Source: CAYRGG01 sp964423745
GTDB taxonomy: Bacteria > Pseudomonadota > Gammaproteobacteria > Competibacterales > Competibacteraceae
Assembly: GCA_964423745.1 (NCBI GenBank)
Contig: CAYRGG010000060.1
Span: 1-21,884, forward strand
Direction of reading: 5' to 3'
DNA: 21,884 nucleotides
Below are positions 1 to 7,525 of the stretch, one piece after another. The notes below the pieces were generated by a model, which saw only the letters and a list, made by a program, of their open reading frames with translations, was not told the origin of the DNA and searched no databases. How positions within the stretch are numbered: the stretch's first letter is position 1; every line of letters begins with the position of its first letter. The position numbers were made by a program, and so were the translations under genes.

Positions 1-11
1 TTATTTAAAAC

Positions 12-566
12 GTGATTGATTCGGAGGGTTATCGACCTAACGTCGGCATTATTTTGTGCAATGCTGAGAATCGCGTGTTTTGGGCAAAACGGATTGGTCA
101 ACGATCATGGCAATTTCCTCAAGGTGGTATTCGCGAGCATGAATTATTTAACCCAGAACAGGCTATGTTTCGAGAACTTAGAGAAGAAATTGGTCTTCAG
201 CCACAACATGTAAACATTCTAGGACGCACCGAAGGTTGGCTACATTATCGGCTGCCCAAACGCTTGATTCGGCATCACAGTAAACCTACCTGCATCGGCC
301 AAAAGCAGGTTTGGTTTCTATTGCGTATGCTCGGCAAAGCTTACGATGTACGCTTAAATCTATCAGAACGGCCTGAGTTTGATCTTTGGCGTTGGGTTGA
401 TTATTGGTATCCGTTGAAAGCGGTGGTGCCTTTTAAGCGACAGGTCTATACACGGGCTCTGCGGGAATTAGCGCCGTTGCTTTTTACCGGTAGCCGGGCC
501 AAATTACCCCAAGTTGCTGCAACGCCGCGACCGAATCGTTTTCAAAAACGCTCTAAACAGGAATAA
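12..566 (+). CDS. rppH: RNA pyrophosphohydrolase RppH (Nudix)
   Basis: Removes pyrophosphate from the 5' triphosphate end of mRNA, which opens the transcript to RNase E decay; acts in the cytoplasm. The 184-residue protein begins MIDSEGYRPNVGIILC and carries SWQFPQGGI at about residues 32-40, both hallmarks of RppH. The Nudix catalytic core is R54-E-L-R-E-E59-I-G. The GTG at 12 is chosen because it gives the family's conserved N-terminus MIDxxGYRPNVG. Odd point: between GGI (38-40) and EQAMFREL there are two more residues than in the E. coli protein, so the usual G-x5-E-x7-RE spacing is not met exactly; E44 may take the role of the first glutamate. The basic tail (161-184) is normal for the family. 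It ends 13 bases before ptsP, matching the rppH-ptsP order common in gammaproteobacteria, and probably shares a transcript with it. Confidence 0.95.
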   Translation: MIDSEGYRPNVGIILCNAENRVFWAKRIGQRSWQFPQGGIREHELFNPEQAMFRELREEIGLQPQHVNILGRTEGWLHYRLPKRLIRHHSKPTCIGQKQVWFLLRMLGKAYDVRLNLSERPEFDLWRWVDYWYPLKAVVPFKRQVYTRALRELAPLLFTGSRAKLPQVAATPRPNRFQKRSKQE

Positions 567-579
567 TCAAAATTTTCCG

Positions 580-2847
580 ATGCTTGACTCTTTGAGACGC
601 ATTGTACAGGAGGTAAACTCGGCGCATAACGTGGACGAAGCCCTGTCTCTCATTGTGAAACGGGTCAAATCTGCTATGCGTGCCGATGTATGCTCTGTAT
701 ACATGACTGACTATAGTCGTGGTGAGCATGTTCTGATGGCGAGTGATGGTCTGCGTTCCGGCGCCATAGGCCAAGTCAGGTTAAAGCTTGGCCAGGGTTT
801 GACAGGTTTAGCGGCCAGTCGAGCGGAGCCGGTCAATGTCGAGAACGCATCTGATCACCCAGCCTTTAGTCATGTGGCCGCCATTGATGAAACACCCTTT
901 CATGGTTTTCTCGGGGTACCTGTCATCCGCCGTCGTAAAACGTTAGGCGTGTTGGTGGTTCAACAAAGACTGCAGCGCAAGTTCACCGAAGACGAAGAAT
1001 CTTTTCTCGTGACCTTGGCGACGCAACTGGCTAACTCTATTAGCCAAGCTGAAATTCGTCAAACCCTGGATCGACTGGACAAGGACGTTTTGTCCAATAC
1101 GCTTTTTTTAGAGGGCGTGGCCAGCGCCAAAGGGTTAGGGCTTGGAGAAGCGGTTGTTGTGTTTCCAGACACAACATTGGATTCAGTGCCGGATAAGACG
1201 GTTATGGATACCCGTAGTGAGGCAGCTCGCTTCCGTAAAGCAGTGGCGCTGGAGTTAAAAGAACTCAAACGGTTGAGTCGGCGTATGCAGCGTTTGCTCT
1301 CGGCCGGGGATCGAGCCTTATTTGATGCTTATGCCCTGTTACTTAGCAGCGATAGCCTAGTCAATGGCACATTAAAACGTATTGCCGAAGGCAATTGGGC
1401 CCCAGGGGCATTACGCGCCACCGTTTTAGAGTATGCCAACCTGTTTGAGGAGATGGATGACCCTTATCTGCAAGGACGTGCCGCTGATATCCGCGATTTG
1501 GGTCAACGTCTATTGAAGCGGTTACAGCAAACCGCCATAGAGCAGAAACAGCACTATGCTGACCGCACCATTTTGATGGGTGAAGAAATCAGTGTTTCCC
1601 AGTTTTTAGAAGTGTCACCCGAAAAATTGGCCGGCGTCGTGTCAGTCCACGGAACGGGTGCGTCTCATGTGGCGCTATTGGCGAGAGGACTAGGCATCCC
1701 GGCGGTATTTGGCGTGAATAATGTACCCTTGAATCGTCTTATTGGCCGTGAAGTGGTGGTGGATGGCTATTCGGCACGGGTCTGCATTCAACCGAGTCCG
1801 GCGCTACGGTTGGAATACCTCAACCTTATGGAAGAGGAGGCAGAGTTATTCCGGGGTTTGCAGGATCTGCGCAATTTGCCTGCTGAAACACCCGATGGAC
1901 ATCGAATTCAATTATTAGTAAATGCAGGGCTTTTTGCCGATATTGCTACGGCCCGCAATGGAGGGGCCGAAGGCGTGGGTCTGTATCGCTCGGAACTGCA
2001 TTTTTTTCTTCGTGATCGATTTCCAGGTGAAGAAGAGCAGACGGCAAATTATCGACGTATCTTGCAGAGTATGGATCCCCGCCCTGTGGTATTACGCACA
2101 CTGGATGTAGGTGGCGATAAACCCTTACCCTACTTTCCTATAGAAGAACAAAATCCTTTTTTAGGCTGGCGTGGTATTCGAGTAAGCCTAGACCAACCTG
2201 ATATTTTTAAAACCCAACTGCGTGCTATGCTACGAGCTGCCACTGCTTATTCCAACATGGCTATTATGTTTCCCATGATCAGTTGTGTTAGCGAATTAAC
2301 AGAGGCATTGGAGATATTACATCAGGCCCATATCGAGCTACAAGAAGATGGGTTGGCAGCTTCATTTCCTAGAGTGGGTATTATGGTGGAAGTACCATCT
2401 ACCATCTACCAGATCGACACCCTAGCCCGTATGGTGGATTTTGTTTCCATCGGTAGCAATGACCTTACTCAATATTTGTTGGCTGTAGACCGCAATAACG
2501 ATCGGGTTGCAAAATTGTACGATGGTTTGCATCCAGCGGTTTTGCAAGCTATTTACCATACCATCAAACGTGTTCATCAAGCCGAGCGTCCCGTCGGCGT
2601 ATGTGGCGAGATGGCTGGCGATCCTGCTGCTGCTTTAGTGCTTATGGCCATGGGCGTCGATAACTTGAGTATGAGTTTAGGTAACTTGCTCAAGATTAAA
2701 TGGCTGATTCGTTCTATTGATTTCAGTTATGCGCAAGAATTACTTCATGAAGTATTAAACATGCACTCGGCCAGTGTAGTGCGAGAACGACTCAACCATG
2801 TACTTGATCGACATGGTTTAGGTGGCTTGATTAGAATTGGCAAATAA
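580..2847 (+). CDS. ptsP: PEP-protein phosphotransferase PtsP (enzyme I-Ntr)
   Basis: First enzyme of the nitrogen-related phosphotransferase system: takes phosphate from phosphoenolpyruvate and passes it to NPr (PtsO). Counting from the ATG at 580 (755 residues), a GAF sensor domain occupies about 1-170, the enzyme I helical and swivelling domains follow, with the phospho-accepting histidine in GASHVALLARGLGIP (H363). The C-terminal PEP-binding barrel shows GLYRSELHFF, LRTLDVGGDKP, GIMVEVPS, SIGSNDLTQY and the active-site cysteine in GVCGEMAGD (C675). The frame is open upstream to a TTG at 514, but that would overlap rppH, while the ATG at 580 gives MLDSLRRIVQEV, which matches the N-terminus of known PtsP proteins; a GGA lies 17 bases upstream, a rather distant ribosome site. 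Usual family length is about 750. The genes lgt and thyA, often next in gammaproteobacteria, are not here. Confidence 0.95.
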   Translation: MLDSLRRIVQEVNSAHNVDEALSLIVKRVKSAMRADVCSVYMTDYSRGEHVLMASDGLRSGAIGQVRLKLGQGLTGLAASRAEPVNVENASDHPAFSHVAAIDETPFHGFLGVPVIRRRKTLGVLVVQQRLQRKFTEDEESFLVTLATQLANSISQAEIRQTLDRLDKDVLSNTLFLEGVASAKGLGLGEAVVVFPDTTLDSVPDKTVMDTRSEAARFRKAVALELKELKRLSRRMQRLLSAGDRALFDAYALLLSSDSLVNGTLKRIAEGNWAPGALRATVLEYANLFEEMDDPYLQGRAADIRDLGQRLLKRLQQTAIEQKQHYADRTILMGEEISVSQFLEVSPEKLAGVVSVHGTGASHVALLARGLGIPAVFGVNNVPLNRLIGREVVVDGYSARVCIQPSPALRLEYLNLMEEEAELFRGLQDLRNLPAETPDGHRIQLLVNAGLFADIATARNGGAEGVGLYRSELHFFLRDRFPGEEEQTANYRRILQSMDPRPVVLRTLDVGGDKPLPYFPIEEQNPFLGWRGIRVSLDQPDIFKTQLRAMLRAATAYSNMAIMFPMISCVSELTEALEILHQAHIELQEDGLAASFPRVGIMVEVPSTIYQIDTLARMVDFVSIGSNDLTQYLLAVDRNNDRVAKLYDGLHPAVLQAIYHTIKRVHQAERPVGVCGEMAGDPAAALVLMAMGVDNLSMSLGNLLKIKWLIRSIDFSYAQELLHEVLNMHSASVVRERLNHVLDRHGLGGLIRIGK

Positions 2848-3145
2848 CCTTAGACATAGCATTAACAAGTAGTAAATTAGGATGTTTATACTAAAATAAA
2901 TCGCTAAAATTTTTTAAATACAAGCGGTTTATAAAAAACGTATCTGTTAATCTAGACCATTTGTTAGCTTGCGATCCATTTGTTCTGGTCAGTTAGATAG
3001 AAATATACAGATAATAACCTTTGTAGAAAATGCTCATTACAAATAAACTGCAAAGCAGGCATTTACAGCGTTGCCTCCACTGTAAACATAATTAACAAAA
3101 CATTTTAAATTCTTTTTTTAAAGATATTAACTAGGAGTAGAGACG
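2848..3145. other. AT-rich intergenic region upstream of the phasin-like gene
   Basis: This stretch of 298 bases holds no convincing gene. It is strongly AT-rich, especially 2880-2940, and carries no obvious hairpin plus T-run terminator after ptsP. A weak promoter-like pair is TTGTTC at 2980-2985 and TATACA at 3004-3009 with 18 bases between, but the match is poor. A short inverted repeat (TTTACAG, then CTGTAAA) lies at 3062-3086 and is listed separately. Confidence 0.5.
3062..3086. promoter_or_regulatory. Inverted repeat upstream of the phasin-like gene
   Basis: TTTACAG at 3062-3068 is mirrored by CTGTAAA at 3080-3086 with an 11-base spacer, 59 bases before the GTG start at 3146. It could be a protein-binding site or a leader hairpin; no T-run follows, so it is not a classical terminator. 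The role is a guess from position only. Confidence 0.25.
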
Positions 3146-3823
3146 GTGACAGACGAAAAAACCGGTAAAAACGAGCACGGGGAGTCTCCTGCTGATCAAG
3201 TATTAGCAGTGGGTAAAACGGCTGTCGAAACAGCACAAGAGGCCATTGCTAAGGCTCAAGAAACCATCGAAAAGATTCAGTCAGAAGGTAACAAAATCCT
3301 AGAGTCCTTACTTAAAGAAAGCAGTAAAATGTTGGGTGATACCCAAAAAATGGCAGGAGGGAAAGTTGAAGAAATGAAAAGCAGAGTCGAAGAAGCCCGC
3401 GGTAGGGCAGCAGAAACCGTCGATAATTTAGAACAAATTTTTGAAGAACGTGTTTCTCGTGCTCTTAATCGTTTAGGTATCCCTAGTAGTGATGATTTTC
3501 AAGCCATTGCCACCCGCTTGGAAGATCTGAATAAGAACGTTCAGGTTTTAATCGAAAGCAAAAAACACAAACCTTCTAAATCTGCGGCCACCCAGGTGGG
3601 TGGAGAAGACGATTTACAGGCTATTTCAGGACTCGGTCCCGTCCTGGCGAGTAAGTTAAATGCTAATGGTCTGATGACTTATAAGCAACTGGCTCAGTTG
3701 AGTGATGAAGAAGTAGAGCGTATTGAAACGGACATCATTCACTCATCAGGTCGTTTTGATCGGGAAAACTGGATTGGACAGGCGAAAGAGCTGCATCTCA
3801 AGAAGTATGGTGAGCGACTTTGA
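3146..3823 (+). CDS. Phasin-like coiled-coil protein with C-terminal helix-hairpin-helix domain
   Basis: A 225-residue protein without signal peptide. Residues about 15-140 are almost entirely helical, rich in A, K and E, like phasins that coat polyhydroxyalkanoate granules. The stretch ERVSRALNRLGIPSSDDFQA (101-120), followed by ATRLEDLNKNVQVL, closely resembles the PhaF/PhaI granule-associated family. Residues 155-225 form a separate domain, DLQAISGLGPVLASKLNANG and onward to RFDRENWIGQAKEL, which matches the helix-hairpin-helix-like tail found fused to several unrelated bacterial proteins. The GTG start has a good AGGAG eight bases upstream (3133-3137). No PHA synthase or other granule gene is in the window, so granule binding is inferred. 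It may instead be a nucleoid- or membrane-associated scaffold. The DUF4743 Nudix gene follows 38 bases later. Confidence 0.7.
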   Translation: MTDEKTGKNEHGESPADQVLAVGKTAVETAQEAIAKAQETIEKIQSEGNKILESLLKESSKMLGDTQKMAGGKVEEMKSRVEEARGRAAETVDNLEQIFEERVSRALNRLGIPSSDDFQAIATRLEDLNKNVQVLIESKKHKPSKSAATQVGGEDDLQAISGLGPVLASKLNANGLMTYKQLAQLSDEEVERIETDIIHSSGRFDRENWIGQAKELHLKKYGERL

Positions 3824-3861
3824 GTCGCTGGGGAACAGGGGGAATCGTGATGGCGTAAGGG

Positions 3862-4728
3862 ATGAGTTTTCTGGAACGGATTAGTGCGGTAAACCAATAC
3901 AACCCGAATCACTTTCGGCCTTTTTGGGTAGCAGGTAAAAAACTAGGTTTTGTCAAACACGCATTTGCAGAAACTCTGACCCGTTGGCAAACAGTTTTTA
4001 GCGTCGATGATGGCAGTGTGAGTTTGTCTGCTGCCCTAACGAGTGTCGCCGTACGCAGCCATGCAGTGGCTGAAGTGCTTCATACACTGCGCGATGAAGG
4101 TCTTGTTCCAGGTTGGCGGGATGAACGTTATCCGGTCAGCGCGTCCTTCAGCGAACCGCCCTATTTAGTGATGGAACGGGCTGCGGTTCCACTGTTTGGG
4201 ATACGCGCCTATGGCATACATGTCAATGGTTTTGTTCATGATGCAGGGGGCATAAAAATGTGGGTTGCGCAACGCTCACAGAGTAAACCCACCGAACCGG
4301 GAAAATTAGATCAACTGGTGGCTGGCGGACAACCTATAGACATAGGGTTACGGGACAATGTGTTAAAGGAGTGTTGGGAAGAGGCGGGCATTCCTGCCGA
4401 GATCGCCCGTCAGGCAAAACCTGTGGGTGCCATTAGTTACTGCCGAGAGACCTCTCAAGGCTTACGTCCCGATGTTATTTTTGCCTTTGATTTAGAATTG
4501 CCTGCTGACTTTACGCCGGTCAATCAGGATGGAGAAGTAGCCGCCTTTTTCCTATGGCCCATGGAGCGGGTTATTTCAACTGTGCAAGACAGCATAGCCT
4601 TTAAAGCCAATTGTGCCCTGGTAGTGATCCATTTTCTTATACGACACGGTTTTGTTGATCCAGAGCATCCCGATTATTTAACCATATTGCAAAGCTTGTT
4701 ATCGGGTTACAATGTAATCCCTTCGTAA
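3862..4728 (+). CDS. Nudix hydrolase with DUF4743 N-terminal domain
   Basis: A 288-residue cytoplasmic protein in two parts. Residues 1-115 look like the DUF4743 region that precedes the Nudix domain in plant and fungal relatives (fungal thiamine pyrophosphokinase Tnr3, plant NUDT20/24). Residues about 116-270 are the Nudix fold with the box AGGQPIDIGLRDNVLKECWEEAGIP near 154-178. Its catalytic part is K169-E-C-W-E-E-A-G; lysine replaces the usual arginine and glycine the first glutamate, as I recall for this subfamily. The Tnr3 domain acts on oxidised or damaged thiamine diphosphate, so a sanitising role is plausible, but the substrate cannot be read from the sequence. An in-frame TAA just upstream (3856-3858) fixes the start at or after the ATG at 3862. 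Its stop lies 8 bases from that of the convergent DUF465 gene. Confidence 0.85.
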   Translation: MSFLERISAVNQYNPNHFRPFWVAGKKLGFVKHAFAETLTRWQTVFSVDDGSVSLSAALTSVAVRSHAVAEVLHTLRDEGLVPGWRDERYPVSASFSEPPYLVMERAAVPLFGIRAYGIHVNGFVHDAGGIKMWVAQRSQSKPTEPGKLDQLVAGGQPIDIGLRDNVLKECWEEAGIPAEIARQAKPVGAISYCRETSQGLRPDVIFAFDLELPADFTPVNQDGEVAAFFLWPMERVISTVQDSIAFKANCALVVIHFLIRHGFVDPEHPDYLTILQSLLSGYNVIPS

Positions 4729-4736
4729 TGTCTAGC

Positions 4737-4955
4737 TTAGGCATCGATATCAGGAATAATTTTGCTTTCCAAAATGGTAATCATGTCTTTTAATTGTAGT
4801 TTGCGTTTTTTTAGACGCCGCAGTTGTAACTGATCAACCCCCGAATCGTCCGATAACCGCGTAATTACATCGTCCAAGTCCCGATGTTCCATGCGCAAAG
4901 CACCAAGGCGGCTTTTATAGGCTTCAATTTGACTTCTAGTTAGGGAAGTGCTCAT
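4737..4955 (-). CDS. DUF465 (YdcH-like) small helical protein
   Basis: A 72-residue protein, rich in R, L, D and K, predicted to form two helices: residues 5-35 (SQIEAYKSRLGALRMEHRDLDD) and 43-65 (LQLRRLKKRKLQLKDMITIL). The pattern of a short H-x-x-L-D first helix, then a basic LKKxKLxLKD second helix, is that of the DUF465 family, whose function is unknown. The ATG at 4955 has AAAGG about 10 bases upstream. It is convergent with the Nudix gene (8-base gap). The 293 bases upstream, before the argD-like gene, hold palindromic element A. Confidence 0.85.
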   Translation of the reverse strand: MSTSLTRSQIEAYKSRLGALRMEHRDLDDVITRLSDDSGVDQLQLRRLKKRKLQLKDMITILESKIIPDIDA

Positions 4956-5022
4956 GGTTGCATTACCTTTGCCGATGGGACAATCGTTGCCATTACATGG
5001 CTATATGACTGGCTACAGGCTT

Positions 5023-5166
5023 AGAAGCTGTTTTAAAACCAGCTCATGTCCGCTGACTCGGCGTTACAGCACCTTCTCCGCTGCTCATTTACCTTATGTA
5101 AACTGCGCTGCTCGAAGGCGCTGCGCCTTGATTCAGTGAACGTCGCGGGATTTTAAAATAGCTTCT
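5023..5166. repeat. Palindromic MITE-like element, copy A
   Basis: A 144-base non-coding unit bounded by inverted ends: AGAAGCTGTTTTAAAA at 5023-5038 and TTTTAAAATAGCTTCT at 5151-5166 (15 of 16 pairs complementary). Inside are CGGCGTTA (5059-5066), a central 26-base block (5083-5108) with the palindrome TTTAC-N5-GTAAA, and a hairpin AAGGCG-CTG-CGCCTT (5115-5129). The same layout occurs in copy B at 17755-17871: the central blocks agree at 21 of 26 positions and CGGCGTTA sits 16-17 bases before both. TTA is found on both outer sides if the ends are counted from GAAGC. No transposase is present, so it would be a non-autonomous element. The flanks (4956-5022 and 5167-5248) show nothing else except the short palindrome TTTTCTAGAAAA. 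Confidence 0.7.
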
Positions 5167-5248
5167 TATGTTAGGCGAATGGTAGCATCTTTTCTAGAAA
5201 ACATGTGCGCAAATGTGTCTACCATAAAAACCTGTCGCATCTTATCCA

Positions 5249-6463
5249 TTATTGGGTCAACTGGGCGATGGTCTGCTCAAAACGTTGTAAACCTTCTTCA
5301 ATCACCTCATCAGGAATAATCAACGATGGCGCCATGCGAACCACATCGGGGCCCGCCACCAAAACCAGTACCCCATGCCGCAAACCCATCGCCACAAAAT
5401 CCTTTGCTCGCCCCTGCCATGCATCCCTTAATTGACACCCTAGCAACAATCCCTGGCCACGAATTTCCGCAAAGGTATTGTACTTTGCATTGATTGTTTG
5501 TAGGCGCGTTATAAATAAAGCGTGTTTTTTGTGAACACCAGCCAATAACTCATCATTATTAACGATATCCAAGGCGGCTTCCGCCACAGCGCATCCCAAA
5601 GGGTTGCCGCCGTAGGTGGTGCCATGGGTTCCAACCCCTAAACTGTTAGCGATAGCTGTGGTGGTCAGCATGGCTGCAATGGGAAAACCACCCCCTAAAC
5701 CCTTGGCGCTGGTGAGAACATCGGGCGTCACGCCGAGACCCATGTATGCATAGAGATGACCAGTGCGACCAAAACCCGATTGGATTTCGTCAAAAATTAG
5801 TAATGCCTGATGGCGATCACACAGTTCCCGCACACCCTGTACAAAAGCAGGGCTAGGACAGCGAACGCCGCCTTCACCTTGCAAAGGTTCCATAATTACA
5901 GCGCAGGTTTTATCAGAGATGGTTGCAGCGAACGCCGCCAAATCATCATAGGGTGTATGGGTGATAGCGCCGGGAAGAGGCTCAAATCCTTTGGTGTAAT
6001 TTGGCTGTCCACCTGCTGTCACGGTAAATAGAGTACGGCCGTGGAAAGCCCGGTGAAAGGCAATGATCTCGCGTTTCTCTGAACCAAAATGGTCAGCAGC
6101 GTATTTACGGGCTAATTTAAGGGCAGCCTCATTGGCTTCCGCCCCGGAGTTGGCAAAGAACACTTTATCGGCGAAGGTCGCATCGCAAAGTTTCTTGGCA
6201 AGTCTTAGCGCAGGTTCATTGGTCATCACATTGCTGACATGCCACAAATGCGCCGCCTGTTCTGTCAGAGCTTGATTGAGGCGAGGATGGGCATGACCTA
6301 AGCAGGTTACGGCAATACCGCCAGCTAGATCAATGTATTCTTTGCCTTCCTGGTCCCACAGCCGGGAGCCTTCACCACGTACCGGAATGGGAGGAGCGGG
6401 CGCATAGCAGGGCACCATAACATCAGCGTAAACAGGGCGGGTGATAGGCAGTGGTTCAGTCAT
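5249..6463 (-). CDS. argD: Acetylornithine aminotransferase family (ArgD/AstC)
   Basis: A 404-residue class-III PLP-dependent transaminase. In arginine synthesis ArgD converts N-acetylglutamate semialdehyde and glutamate to N-acetylornithine; in enterobacteria it also serves lysine synthesis, and the paralogue AstC acts in arginine breakdown. Visible motifs: GGIAVTCLGHAHP (48-60), the phosphate-binding NSGAEANEAALKLAR (105-119), FHGRTLF (139-145), D225 in LIFDEIQSGFGRTG (pyridine nitrogen contact), Schiff-base K254 in SAKGLGGGFP, and GTTYGGNPLGCAVA. It is close to E. coli ArgD over its whole length, including the YAPAPPIPVRGEGSRLWDQEGKEYIDLAGG region. No other arg or ast gene adjoins it, so biosynthetic versus catabolic use cannot be settled here. 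AAGGA lies 11 bases before the ATG. It is divergent from ttcA with 128 bases between, which must hold both promoters. Confidence 0.88.
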   Translation of the reverse strand: MTEPLPITRPVYADVMVPCYAPAPPIPVRGEGSRLWDQEGKEYIDLAGGIAVTCLGHAHPRLNQALTEQAAHLWHVSNVMTNEPALRLAKKLCDATFADKVFFANSGAEANEAALKLARKYAADHFGSEKREIIAFHRAFHGRTLFTVTAGGQPNYTKGFEPLPGAITHTPYDDLAAFAATISDKTCAVIMEPLQGEGGVRCPSPAFVQGVRELCDRHQALLIFDEIQSGFGRTGHLYAYMGLGVTPDVLTSAKGLGGGFPIAAMLTTTAIANSLGVGTHGTTYGGNPLGCAVAEAALDIVNNDELLAGVHKKHALFITRLQTINAKYNTFAEIRGQGLLLGCQLRDAWQGRAKDFVAMGLRHGVLVLVAGPDVVRMAPSLIIPDEVIEEGLQRFEQTIAQLTQ

Positions 6464-6591
6464 AAACAGGTTTTCCTTTTTGCGGGTTCAGTTAAGGGCT
6501 GTTTGCCGTTTACCTGGTACGGGAAAACAGCTAAGGTATTTGCCGTAACATCTATTTTGCCATTAACTACACGACCTAGCGATCCTTAAAC

Positions 6592-7473
6592 ATGCAGTCC
6601 AAAAAACAGCGTCTTAATTTTGTTAAGCTGCAAAAACGCCTGCAGCGCAATGTCGGTCGCGCCATCGAAGATTTTAATATGATCGAGGAAGGCGACAAGA
6701 TTATGGTGTGCTTATCCGGTGGTAAAGACTCTCACACCCTATTGGATGTATTGCGAAATTTGCAGCGCCGGGCGCCTGTGAATTTTGAGCTGGTGGCGGT
6801 GAATCTCGATCAAAAACAACCCGGATTTCCTGAGCATGTTTTACCCGCTTATCTAAGCGCCCAGGATATTCCTTTTCATGTTATCGAACGGGATACCTAT
6901 GGCGTAGTCAAGCGGATTATTCCAGAGGGTAAAACCACCTGTAGCCTATGCTCACGACTACGCCGTGGTATTTTTTACGGTTTTGCCAAAGCCCATGGTA
7001 TGACTAAAATTGCCCTAGGCCATCACCGGGATGATATTATTGAAACCCTGTTTCTTAATATGTTTTATCGGGGTCGCCTACAAGCCATGCCGCCGAAACT
7101 GCTGAGCGAAGATGGCGCTCATGTGGTGATTCGTCCCTTAGCCTATTGTGCTGAAAAAGATATCGCGGCTTACGCCGAAGCACGAGAATTCCCTATCGTG
7201 CCCTGTAACCTATGTGGTTCGCAACCCCATTTGCAACGCAAAGCCATCAAAGAGATGTTAAAAGGCTGGGAAAAACAAACCCCAGGTCGTATAGAAACGA
7301 TTTTTGCTAGCCTGCAAAGCGTAGCTCTATCTCATTTAGCGGATACCCAGCAGTTTGATTTTAAAAGTCTCGGTATGGTTGACCTATCTCAAGAACCACC
7401 TACCTGGCTACCCAGACGCAAGGTAGCCCAGCAGGAAGAAGCGCCAGAGGATAAGGCGCTATCTGTTCTATGA
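6592..7473 (+). CDS. ttcA: tRNA 2-thiocytidine synthetase TtcA
   Basis: Thiolates cytidine 32 in certain tRNAs using ATP, an iron-sulfur cluster and a sulfur donor. The 293-residue protein has the PP-loop SGGKDS at 42-47, the cysteine pair C117-x2-C120 in TTCSLCSRLRRG, the conserved GHHRDDIIETLFLN (143-156), and a second pair C205-x2-C208 in VPCNLCGSQ. All are characteristic of the TtcA family and the length is normal. The C-terminal 35 residues are variable. The start ATG at 6592 gives an N-terminus (MQSKKQRLNFVKLQKRLQRN) like that of known TtcA; no strong Shine-Dalgarno is visible. Convergent with the SGNH hydrolase gene, 52 bases apart, with no clear terminator in the gap. Confidence 0.95.
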   Translation: MQSKKQRLNFVKLQKRLQRNVGRAIEDFNMIEEGDKIMVCLSGGKDSHTLLDVLRNLQRRAPVNFELVAVNLDQKQPGFPEHVLPAYLSAQDIPFHVIERDTYGVVKRIIPEGKTTCSLCSRLRRGIFYGFAKAHGMTKIALGHHRDDIIETLFLNMFYRGRLQAMPPKLLSEDGAHVVIRPLAYCAEKDIAAYAEAREFPIVPCNLCGSQPHLQRKAIKEMLKGWEKQTPGRIETIFASLQSVALSHLADTQQFDFKSLGMVDLSQEPPTWLPRRKVAQQEEAPEDKALSVL

Positions 7474-7525
7474 AAAAAACAAAAACCAGGCATAAAGTGC
7501 GTTCCGTTGGTGAAACAGCGTCAGG

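Noticed and set aside
514..579. TTG start for ptsP at 514
   Set aside because: Would overlap rppH by over 50 bases and add residues not found in PtsP; the ATG at 580 matches the family N-terminus.
3023..3055. Possible degenerate third copy of the palindromic element (TGCTCATTACAAATAAACTGC)-like stretch upstream of the phasin gene
   Set aside because: The resemblance needs gaps, the inverted ends and the CGGCGTTA octamer are missing; chance in AT-rich DNA is likely.
5190..5201. TTTTCTAGAAAA palindrome between element A and argD
   Set aside because: Short AT-rich palindrome, downstream of the minus-strand argD stop; no T-run and no other context to give it a role.
7440..7460. AGCGCC/GGCGCT hairpin at the end of ttcA as a terminator
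   Set aside because: It lies within the coding sequence and is not followed by a T-run on either strand.
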